Shown here piece by piece: positions 1 through 6,874 of a DNA stretch of 64,000 bases (position 1 is the first letter of the stretch; each line of letters opens with the position of its first letter). The position numbers and the translations under genes are program-made. The stretch comes from Saccharothrix sp. ALI-22-I (GTDB lineage Bacteria; Actinomycetota; Actinomycetes; Mycobacteriales; Pseudonocardiaceae), in NCBI RefSeq assembly GCF_001984175.1, contig NZ_MTQP01000036.1:1-64000 (forward strand), given 5' to 3'. The notes below the pieces were generated by a model. The model did no database searches. It was not told the DNA's origin and worked only from the letters and a program-made list of their open reading frames with translations.

Positions 1-480
1 TGGGGCACCCTGACCGAACAGCCGGACGGCACGCTCACCATCACCGCCACCCAGGCCAACAGCAGCCAGCTCTACTACACGCCCCCGTACTGGCTGGGGT
101 GGCCGGTGCTGCCCGGCGTGCCGGTCTCGTTCACCACTCACCTGTCCCGCACCCTGGCGGGCGCGGTGTGCCGGTTGGAGTTCTGGGACGCGGGCGGGGT
201 GTTCGTCGGCTCCGTCGAACCGGCCGCGCCGACCCTGACCGCCGTCCCGCCCGCCGGGGCGGCGTTCGTCCTGCCCAAGGTCGACCTGCCCGCCCTCACC
301 ACGACCACCCCGGTGGGCGGCGCCCTGCTGCGCCTCGGCGAACCCGTCACCGCCACCGAACCCATCCCGGTCGGCGACGGCTGCCCGGCCATGACCGTCA
401 CCGGCTACGCCGACCGCCCGCGGCTCCCGCACCGGGACCTGTCGCTGAACCTCGTGGAGGTGCGCCGTGCTGCAAGCTGA
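1..480 (+). CDS. Phage minor tail protein (3' part)
   Basis: An open frame enters from the window edge and ends at 478-480, so only the last 159 codons are visible. The protein is rich in Thr, Ala and beta-type segments, with no catalytic motif. It overlaps the next tail gene by 14 bases, which suggests translational coupling. The tail assignment is by context: it precedes a 737-residue tail protein and a lysis cassette. The true start and total length are unknown. Confidence 0.55.
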   Translation, partial: WGTLTEQPDGTLTITATQANSSQLYYTPPYWLGWPVLPGVPVSFTTHLSRTLAGAVCRLEFWDAGGVFVGSVEPAAPTLTAVPPAGAAFVLPKVDLPALTTTTPVGGALLRLGEPVTATEPIPVGDGCPAMTVTGYADRPRLPHRDLSLNLVEVRRAAS

Positions 481-2680
481 CCCCGCACTGGTCGCCGCCC
501 TCGGCGAAGCCGAACGGGTCCACACCAGCCTGACCCGCCTGGGCGGGCGGGACCTCACCGAGCAGGTAACCGCCTGGTCTTTGGACCGCGCCTACGACTC
601 GGACCTGCCCGCCCCGATGCGCGCCACCAACGGCAGTGCCTCGGCAGAGCTGCGGATGACCCTGACCGGCACCGGGGAGCAGACCGCCGCCCAGCTCTAC
701 AGCCCCTACGCCGCGCACGCCACCGCCGACATCGCCCGACCCCGCCAATCGGTCCTGCACGGCTGGGGCCTGGCCGACGACGCACTACCGGCGTTCCGGG
801 GCACGGTGCGCGACCGGGTAGCCGACTCCGCCACCGGACGGGTCGAGCTGTCGGCGCTGGACGGCGCGGAACGGCTGCGCGGCGCGGCACGCCTCCCGGC
901 CGCCGTGTCGGTCAACACCGTGCCCATCGCCTCGGGCACCTGGGTGGTGGACAACCTGCTGCGCGACACGGGCATCCACACCGCCCCGCCGCCACGGGCG
1001 GAGTGCATCCTGTACGCCTCGATGCACGGCGGCATCGCCCCGGACATCGGGTTCTACCGCACCCACTCCGGCTCCATCGGCTACACCCGCACCCGCGCGC
1101 CGTGGGAAATGGCCGCGCTGCCCGGATCGACCACCACGAGCTTCAGCGTCCGCTGGGACCCGCGCACCCGCACCACCGTGCCCGGCCGGTCGCTGTTCGT
1201 GGAGCTGTGGGTGGACACCAGCAACATCGGCCCCGACACCGGGGCGGTTGCGCTGTCGTGCTTCTACCAGGCCAACGGCGCTACCAACGCCGTGGAGTTC
1301 GGCGTGGACTTCAAGGCCAACCCGCAGCGCGCGTCAGCCAGCTCGGACGGGTCGTTCGTCACCCAGTTGTTCCTCACGCCGCTGCCCGCCGGACGCTGGC
1401 ACCTCGGGTGCTACTGGACGTTCAACGGCACTCAGCCCTCCGCGCGCATCTTCATGTCCGGGCCGGACGGCTACTACACCGAGTTCGACCCCGGCGCGTT
1501 GGGCGGGATGCCCGCCACCGGCACGCAGCTCAACTACATCGCCCTGACGTCCGGATTGCCGGTCGAAGCCGTGCAGGTCTCGCTGACCCTCACCCAGCCC
1601 ACCCGCGCGGACTTCGAAGGACCGACCTGGCAGCGCGGCGCGGTGCTCGACAACATCACCAGCACCCTGACCGCGATCCCGCCCACCCAGGGCTCGGCGT
1701 GGGAGGTCATCAGCGCCGTGGCCAAGGCGGAGCAGGCCACCGCGAGCTTCGACGAACACGGCATCTTCCGCTACCGCAACAACACCCGCTTCACCTCGCC
1801 CGGAAGCCCGGTGCTCACCGCGACCAGCGCGCGGGAGATCGCGGGACTGCGGGTGTCGGAGGCGATCGACTCCATCCGCAACGTCATCGACGTGCCGTAC
1901 TCCGTCTACACGATCGGCTCCACGCGGGAACGGTTCACCGAGACCACCCGACGCAGCATCCCGGCGTTCTCCACCTTGACCCTGACCTACGACTACGACG
2001 TCACCGAGTACGACTCCCCGCCCCCGATCGCTTACGTCGCCACCACCCCCGCCTCCACGTCGCGGGTGCGCTGGTCGACTTCCAGCGACGGCAGCGCGGG
2101 AATCCATGGGCGGGTGGAGTCCACCACCGAACGCGACGGCGCGACCCTGCGGGTGACCTTCCGCAACACCTCGGCGAGCACCGTCTACATGCTCACCTCG
2201 GCCAACGTCCCGTCGCTGTCGATCTACTCCGTCGAACTGGCCTCGAACGGCCCTTCGCGCCGACTGCTGCGGCGCACCGACACCACCAGCGTCACCCGCT
2301 ACGGCGCGCAGGTCTACCAGGTGCCGCCCACTCCGTGGTTGCAGACCTCGGCTGCGGCCTCGTCGGTCGCGGCCTACCTGCTCGCCGTCGCCGCCTCCCC
2401 GCTGCCCGTGCTCGGCGACGTCGAGATCCTGCCCGACCCGCGCATCCAGCTCGGCGACCTCGTGCGCATCACCGACACCGTCGGCGCGGCCCTGACCACC
2501 CCCGCCTGGGTCGTCGGCATCCGCACCAGCGGCGACGACACCGGCCGCGTCCGCCAAGTCCTCACCCTGCGGGCCACGTTGAGCCCCGGACCGCCCACCG
2601 ACGCCAGCCTGACTCCCGATCCGCCCCTGGACCCCGGCGCGCGTGCCGTCCTGCTGCGCGAAGGCATCCGCGTCCTGTAG
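467..2680 (+). CDS. Phage minor tail / tail tip protein
   Basis: This is a 737-residue protein starting at a GTG that overlaps the previous gene. The N-terminal third (about 1-150) resembles the opening domain of actinophage minor tail proteins, with a LTEQVTAWSLDR segment. The middle (about 160-390) is beta-rich and could be a carbohydrate-binding or receptor-binding insert; the C-terminal part is again beta-rich. No peptidase or glycosidase motif is visible. Size, position before the lysis genes and lack of enzymatic motifs fit a tail tip or fibre-base component that contacts the host. Family assignment is by appearance and context only. Confidence 0.6.
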   Translation: MLQADPALVAALGEAERVHTSLTRLGGRDLTEQVTAWSLDRAYDSDLPAPMRATNGSASAELRMTLTGTGEQTAAQLYSPYAAHATADIARPRQSVLHGWGLADDALPAFRGTVRDRVADSATGRVELSALDGAERLRGAARLPAAVSVNTVPIASGTWVVDNLLRDTGIHTAPPPRAECILYASMHGGIAPDIGFYRTHSGSIGYTRTRAPWEMAALPGSTTTSFSVRWDPRTRTTVPGRSLFVELWVDTSNIGPDTGAVALSCFYQANGATNAVEFGVDFKANPQRASASSDGSFVTQLFLTPLPAGRWHLGCYWTFNGTQPSARIFMSGPDGYYTEFDPGALGGMPATGTQLNYIALTSGLPVEAVQVSLTLTQPTRADFEGPTWQRGAVLDNITSTLTAIPPTQGSAWEVISAVAKAEQATASFDEHGIFRYRNNTRFTSPGSPVLTATSAREIAGLRVSEAIDSIRNVIDVPYSVYTIGSTRERFTETTRRSIPAFSTLTLTYDYDVTEYDSPPPIAYVATTPASTSRVRWSTSSDGSAGIHGRVESTTERDGATLRVTFRNTSASTVYMLTSANVPSLSIYSVELASNGPSRRLLRRTDTTSVTRYGAQVYQVPPTPWLQTSAAASSVAAYLLAVAASPLPVLGDVEILPDPRIQLGDLVRITDTVGAALTTPAWVVGIRTSGDDTGRVRQVLTLRATLSPGPPTDASLTPDPPLDPGARAVLLREGIRVL

Positions 2681-2717
2681 CCGTTTGGGAACGGCGGGAA
2701 TGCCACAGCATGTGGGA

Positions 2718-3323
2718 TTAGGCGGACTTACGACCGTCGTCATCTCGCGTGAGCGAACGGCGGTTGTCTGCGACCAGCCATCCGACGGTTCCACCCTGGA
2801 TCGCACGGATCATTTCCAAGTTATAGGCGTAGATTTGCGACCCGAGCGCCTCCAATTTTTGATCATTGATCCGTGGGCCAGGTGACCCCGTCCCACCGTC
2901 AAAACGCCTCCACATGGCCTCCACGTCCCGCCCCAACACGACGAAGATCGCCCCGATCCCGTTATCGAAACGCTGTCGGGCTGCGATGCCGAAGTACTGC
3001 TGGATGAGGGCGAGGTTTCGGTTGATGCTGTCGTTCCACTCACGCAGCACTTCCCGGTAGTCCTCCATCCGCTTCTCGGATTGTTCGGAGCGGGCGTCCT
3101 TGTCAGTGTTGAGGCTCCAGTAAAGGAGCCGAAGCCGGTACAGGCGTTTGTCAAGCAGTCTGCTGACTTCTTCGAACACCTGCACCGCGCGCTGCCACTC
3201 ACGATCCCGGGTCTGGACGCGATGCTGATGCGCCCAAGTACGTCGTTGGAAGAAGAAGCCCAACAGACCACCCAGCACCGTGGTGAGCAGGAAACCAACC
3301 ACAAGCGGAATCAGCTCTTTCAC
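2718..3323 (-). CDS. Reverse-strand membrane-anchored helical protein (prophage accessory gene)
   Basis: I place the start at the GTG 3321-3323, preceded by a strong GGGAGAGG ribosome site, giving 201 residues. Longer readings only add a Gly/Pro-rich shadow. Residues 5-26 form a single N-terminal membrane segment. Residues 27-115 are Arg/Gln/Glu-rich and helical, probably coiled coil, and the rest is a soluble helical domain. It lies antisense to the structural and lysis operon, between tail and lysis modules. That is the usual place for a 'moron' gene expressed from the prophage, so superinfection exclusion or defence is possible. No family is recognised. A similarly built protein occurs at 43691-44200. 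Confidence 0.65.
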   Translation of the reverse strand: MKELIPLVVGFLLTTVLGGLLGFFFQRRTWAHQHRVQTRDREWQRAVQVFEEVSRLLDKRLYRLRLLYWSLNTDKDARSEQSEKRMEDYREVLREWNDSINRNLALIQQYFGIAARQRFDNGIGAIFVVLGRDVEAMWRRFDGGTGSPGPRINDQKLEALGSQIYAYNLEMIRAIQGGTVGWLVADNRRSLTRDDDGRKSA

Positions 3324-3533
3324 AAGACCTCTCCCTCGGTGTTCAGCGGAAACAACGCCCATAGACCCGCTTTCGGCACAGAGTGATCCATGCGAGCGGA
3401 CCAGGACCAGGACCCCGAGGATCATGCTGTGCACGAGCCACGCCGCCAAGACGCCACTCCGGTGCCTTGATCGCGTCCAGCGCTCGGGAGACCTCGATCG
3501 CCGCAGACCCAAGACGTTGCTGGAGGTCGACAA

Positions 3534-3872
3534 GTGGACCTCTCCATGCTGCCCGGCCTCGGCGTCGCCGGCGCGCTCGTGGTGGTCGTGGGATATCTGC
3601 TCTCGGCCAACCACCGGCTGATGACGGCCAACCGGTCCGACCGCGCCGAGTACCTGGCGGCGTTGGCCGCGCGGGAGACCGCGCACGCCGCCGAGATCAC
3701 CGCCATGCGCACCGCGCACACCGCCGAACTGGCCGCGATGCGCACCCGTATCTCCAAGCTCGAACGCCGCCTCGCCGGTCTTGAGAACGAGCTGGACGCC
3801 GAACGCGACCGCCGCCGCGCCGCCGAGGACGCAGCCGCCGCCGCACGACGCGGCGAACTCCCACCCGCCTGA
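3534..3872 (+). CDS. Phage small membrane protein with coiled coil (lysis module)
   Basis: A 112-residue protein starts at a GTG seven bases after GGAGG. Residues 5-24 form one membrane segment. Residues 30-105 are an almost uninterrupted charged Ala/Glu/Arg coiled coil with repeated RTAHTAE-type heptads. The position directly before the lysin and the topology (one membrane helix plus a long coiled coil) suggest a lysis accessory or spanin/holin-like component. There is no sequence motif that proves it. A minor structural role is the alternative. Confidence 0.6.
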   Translation: MDLSMLPGLGVAGALVVVVGYLLSANHRLMTANRSDRAEYLAALAARETAHAAEITAMRTAHTAELAAMRTRISKLERRLAGLENELDAERDRRRAAEDAAAAARRGELPPA

Positions 3873-3946
3873 CCCACCCACCCGCGAGCCGACACCACCC
3901 CCCGGTGCTCGGCCGCTTCGCCATGCCCGAAAACCGGAAGGACCAC

Positions 3947-4921
3947 GTGGACTACGGCATCGACATCAGCTCCTGGCAGGGCTCCGCGATCGACTGGAAC
4001 GCCGTCAAGGGCAACAACATCTCGTTCGCCTCGGTGAAGGTCACCGAGGCCACCGGCTACGTCAACCCGCACGCCACCGCCCAGGTCGACGGCGCCCGAA
4101 GCGTCGGCATCCACGTCGGCGGCTACCACTACGCCCACCCCGGCGACGTCGCCGGACAGGTCGCGCACTTCGTCGCCCAGCTCAACGCCCGCGGGCTGCT
4201 CGGCTCCGGGTCGCTGTGGCCGATGCTCGACATGGAGCACCACACGTTCACCGGCGACCCCAACGGGTTCGTCGCGGAGTTCATCCGCGAGTACCGCGCC
4301 CGCTCCGGCCGCCGCGAACTCCTCGTCTACGCCAACCAGTACTGGTTCACCCGCCGCCTGCGCGCGGGCGAATGGGCCGACGACGGCGTGATCCTGTGGT
4401 GCGCCCAGTACAACGGCAACCCCGGCCACGTCGACTACAGCCACCCCCGGCTGGCGATCCACCAGCACAGCCAGGAAGGCATCGTTCCCGGCTTCACTGG
4501 GTTCGTGGACCGCAACGCCACCGTGGGCGGCTGGCGCGTGGGCTCGTTCGTCCTCGACGGCGCACCCGCCCCGGCACCGGCCCCGCAGCCCGCGCCCGCC
4601 CCGGCACCCTCGGGCTGGGTCTCCTACGTCATCCAGCCCGGCGACACCCTCTCCGGCATCGCCGCACGCACCGGCACCACCGTGGGCGAGCTGGCCTCCC
4701 GCAACGGCATCACCAACCCCAACCTCATCTACGCGGGCAACACCATCCAGGTCCCCGGCAGCGACGGGAGCGGCGGGGGCGAGCGCTACCAGATCCAGCC
4801 CGGCGACACCCTCTCGGCGCTGGCCGTGCGCTGGGGAACCACCGTCGCGGCCATCGCCGCGCGCAACGGCATCGCCGACCCGAACCGGATCTACGCCGGG
4901 AACTGGCTGATCCGCCCATGA
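3947..4921 (+). CDS. Endolysin: GH25 muramidase with two LysM domains
   Basis: This is a cell wall hydrolase predicted to cut the MurNAc-GlcNAc bond. The catalytic domain (residues 1-185) opens with GIDISSWQG and contains the LWPMLDMEHH segment, which carries the acidic active-site residues of GH25 lysozymes. A Pro/Ala linker (about 190-220) leads to two LysM repeats, each with QPGDTLS and an NxIxNPNxIYAG pattern. I choose GTG 3947 because GGAAGGA lies at 3936-3942; an in-frame GTG at 3905 would add 14 residues that lie outside the fold. No signal peptide is present, so release depends on the holin. Its stop overlaps the next start (ATGA). Confidence 0.9.
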   Translation: MDYGIDISSWQGSAIDWNAVKGNNISFASVKVTEATGYVNPHATAQVDGARSVGIHVGGYHYAHPGDVAGQVAHFVAQLNARGLLGSGSLWPMLDMEHHTFTGDPNGFVAEFIREYRARSGRRELLVYANQYWFTRRLRAGEWADDGVILWCAQYNGNPGHVDYSHPRLAIHQHSQEGIVPGFTGFVDRNATVGGWRVGSFVLDGAPAPAPAPQPAPAPAPSGWVSYVIQPGDTLSGIAARTGTTVGELASRNGITNPNLIYAGNTIQVPGSDGSGGGERYQIQPGDTLSALAVRWGTTVAAIAARNGIADPNRIYAGNWLIRP

Positions 4922-5337
4922 CCCACGAGTCGACCGCCGCCGGGCTCGAACCCGGCGACGGCTCGCTCGTGCTCTCCCTCGCCCTGCTGCTCTGGCTACT
5001 CGGCAAAGCCTCCTACCGCTTTGTCCGCTGGTTCGAGCGGCACGAGGGCAACCACCCCAACCCCACCCAGGAGGAACCCTTCGTGTCCGATCCCCGCCCC
5101 CGCCCGCTGCGCGTCGCGGGCTCCATCGTCGGCGGCCTCACCGCGCTGATCACCGGCCTAGTCGGCTCCGGCCTGCTCACCCCCGGCCAAGGCGACGGCA
5201 TCACCGGCCTGATCACCGCCGTCCTCGTCCTGCTCGGCACCTTCGGTCTCGTCGTCACCACCGAGCACAAGGTGACCCCGCTGGTCGACCCACGCGACGC
5301 CGACGACTGCCCGCTCGTCCCCGCCGACACCGACTGA
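4918..5337 (+). CDS. Holin-like membrane protein with possible internal second start
   Basis: The 139-residue frame starts with an ATG that overlaps the lysin stop. It has three hydrophobic segments (about 19-38, 65-85 and 92-112) and an acidic tail. An in-frame GTG at 5083 is preceded by AGGAGGA at 5069-5075, a far better ribosome site than the first ATG has. Starting there gives an 84-residue, two-helix protein of classical holin size. The gene therefore either makes a short holin only or makes two products from one frame. Assignment rests on position after the lysin and on topology. Confidence 0.6.
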   Translation: MTHESTAAGLEPGDGSLVLSLALLLWLLGKASYRFVRWFERHEGNHPNPTQEEPFVSDPRPRPLRVAGSIVGGLTALITGLVGSGLLTPGQGDGITGLITAVLVLLGTFGLVVTTEHKVTPLVDPRDADDCPLVPADTD

Positions 5338-5367
5338 CCGTCAGGAGCGCTCCACCACGACCACCAG

Positions 5368-5410
5368 GCGCAGGCCCGAACGGCTGATCACCCAGAACTC
5401 GGGCCTGCGC
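5368..5410 (+). terminator. Hairpin after the lysis module
   Basis: A perfect 12-bp inverted repeat (5368-5379 with 5399-5410, 19-base loop) sits 30 bases after the holin stop. There is no T-run, as is common for terminators in very GC-rich actinobacteria. It separates the lysis genes from the cargo gene at 5533. Confidence 0.5.
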
Positions 5411-5532
5411 CGCTACGGCATCGACAACACCGAACTGACCCACGAGGCCCAAGCCGACAACGCCATCACCATGCCACCGCGCCATCACCGGTCAGGCACC
5501 CGCTCACATGGTGATCGCTAAAGTCGTCGTTC

Positions 5533-6468
5533 ATGGACCCCAAGGAACTGATGTCGTCTTCCCAGCGCTGGATGAGGCAGGGACTGGCGGCGTTCACTCG
5601 CAACGACGGGTCCCAGGACTTTGCCGTCCATCACGTCGGCGTCGCCATGGAGCACCTGCTCAAGGCATACCTGGCTTCTCTTCACCCAGTCCACATCGTC
5701 GAAGAGAAGCACTGGGACTCGCTGCTGCACGCCACCGGTCATGCCGACCGCACGAAGACACCTCGTTCGCGGACCAAGACCATCGGCCTGAGTGTCGCCT
5801 TCGACCGGGTCAAACGACTGATCCCCAAGATCAGCGTCACGTCGCAGGAATTCGAACTGGTCCGGACCGCCCGCGACGGCGTTGCCCACGTTGGCTACCA
5901 CGACCAAGGCGAAGTCCGGGCAGTGCTCACCACGGCCATCAGACTCGCCATCCCCGTCCTGGCCGAGATCGAACAACTGCACGACGTCGACAACTGGGCC
6001 TTGATCTACTGGAGCGACTACAGCCAACTCCGAGACGACCTCGTCAACGAGCACACGACGGAGCTGCGGCTCGCGGTCACAGCCAAGATCACTCGCGCGA
6101 GGAGCGCGTTCCGCGAACGCGTGGTCTGGACCGCAGCCGAACAGCGCAAAGCCATGATCGAAGCCATCGGCGCGCACAACCCCTACCCCTTCGCAGTGGA
6201 GCACGAGCAACGAGCCGACTCCTGTCCTGCGTGTGAGGGACGAGGATGGCTGCACGGGCCAGTCACTATCGACTGGCGGAACGATGATGGCGAAGGCGGC
6301 GGCCCCTTCGTCACCTTCTACCCCGACGGCTACGAGTGCGCGGTCTGCAGCCTTAGCCTCGGCTCCGAAGAGCTGGAAATCCTCCAACTCGACAGCCCTA
6401 TAGAGCTGGTTGACGTGGACCCCACCGAATGGCTGGAGCCCGACGAGGACATCTACCGGGACCGCTGA
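5533..6468 (+). CDS. HEPN-like protein with C-terminal zinc ribbon (prophage cargo, candidate defence RNase)
   Basis: This is a 311-residue soluble protein. Residues 30-50 form a helix of the HEPN type (AVHHVGVAMEHLLKAYL). Residues 114-119 read RDGVAH, an R-x4-H motif with Asp after Arg, as in HEPN ribonucleases. Two CxxC pairs (C231/C234 and C269/C272) form a probable zinc ribbon interrupted by a loop of about 35 residues. The last 30 residues are acidic. No nucleotidyltransferase (MNT) partner lies beside it. It sits between the lysis cassette and the integrase, a typical cargo site in prophages. RNA cleavage in defence or abortive infection is inferred from family knowledge. The start is uncertain because no good ribosome site precedes ATG 5533. 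Confidence 0.6.
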   Translation: MDPKELMSSSQRWMRQGLAAFTRNDGSQDFAVHHVGVAMEHLLKAYLASLHPVHIVEEKHWDSLLHATGHADRTKTPRSRTKTIGLSVAFDRVKRLIPKISVTSQEFELVRTARDGVAHVGYHDQGEVRAVLTTAIRLAIPVLAEIEQLHDVDNWALIYWSDYSQLRDDLVNEHTTELRLAVTAKITRARSAFRERVVWTAAEQRKAMIEAIGAHNPYPFAVEHEQRADSCPACEGRGWLHGPVTIDWRNDDGEGGGPFVTFYPDGYECAVCSLSLGSEELEILQLDSPIELVDVDPTEWLEPDEDIYRDR

Positions 6469-6575
6469 CTCAGCAACACCCGGCGGGCCGCTCACAACCG
6501 CGAATGGCAGGCGGCCCACACCGCCCGCACTCGCAACGCCTCGCGCACCACCGACCACCGCTGACCCATCCACCC

Positions 6576-6613
6576 GCCGGGAGCCCTCGCCCGGCAGGGC
6601 AAGGGCTCCCGGC
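6576..6613 (+). terminator. Hairpin after the HEPN-like gene
   Basis: A perfect 12-bp inverted repeat (6576-6587 with 6602-6613, 14-base loop) lies about 110 bases after the 5533-6468 gene. It is probably a terminator of the cargo transcript. No T-run follows it. Confidence 0.45.
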
Positions 6614-6634
6614 GCGACACCTCGGGGGACGACC

Positions 6635-6778
6635 GTGAGCGCGACCGAACCGTGCACCGTCGCCTGGACCGTCGACCACATCGAGACCGAACCCCTGGCC
6701 GACGCCGACCGCGACGCGAGCGTGAACACTCTCGCAGCACTCATCAATTGCTGGAATGAAACACGACACAGCAAATAA
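6635..6778 (+). CDS. Small hypothetical protein (47 aa)
   Basis: This short frame starts at a GTG after GGGGGA and ends at a TAA. The product is acidic in the middle (ETEPLADADRDAS) and ends in a short amphipathic helix. It lies between the cargo gene's hairpin and the integrase promoter region. I recognise no family. It could be a recombination directionality factor by size and place, but nothing in the sequence shows this. Confidence 0.35.
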   Translation: MSATEPCTVAWTVDHIETEPLADADRDASVNTLAALINCWNETRHSK

Positions 6779-6800
6779 AACCACACCCTTTCACCAGGTG

Positions 6801-6842
6801 CCGGAAATGGTAAATTGAAGGCATGTTGAAACCCATTTCCGG
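6801..6842. repeat. 10-bp inverted repeat upstream of the serine integrase
   Basis: CCGGAAATGG (6801-6810) and its exact complement (6833-6842) flank a 22-base AT-rich spacer, 33 bases before the integrase start. This pocket (6770-6880) is clearly lower in GC than its surroundings. It may be an operator of the integrase promoter or part of a recombination site; the sequence does not decide between them. Confidence 0.4.
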
Positions 6843-6874
6843 GCAGGGCAGAGCCTTGCCGCATTCCGCGTGCA

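Noticed and set aside
1003-2721. Long Arg/His/Pro-rich open frame overlapping the tail gene
   Set aside because: Composition is that of an alternative frame of GC-rich DNA; the 467-2680 frame has a normal protein composition and proper coupling to its neighbour.
5368-5507. Remnant gene between the holin and the HEPN-like gene
   Set aside because: A short plus-strand reading without a stop exists, but it has no start or ribosome site and contains the terminator hairpin.
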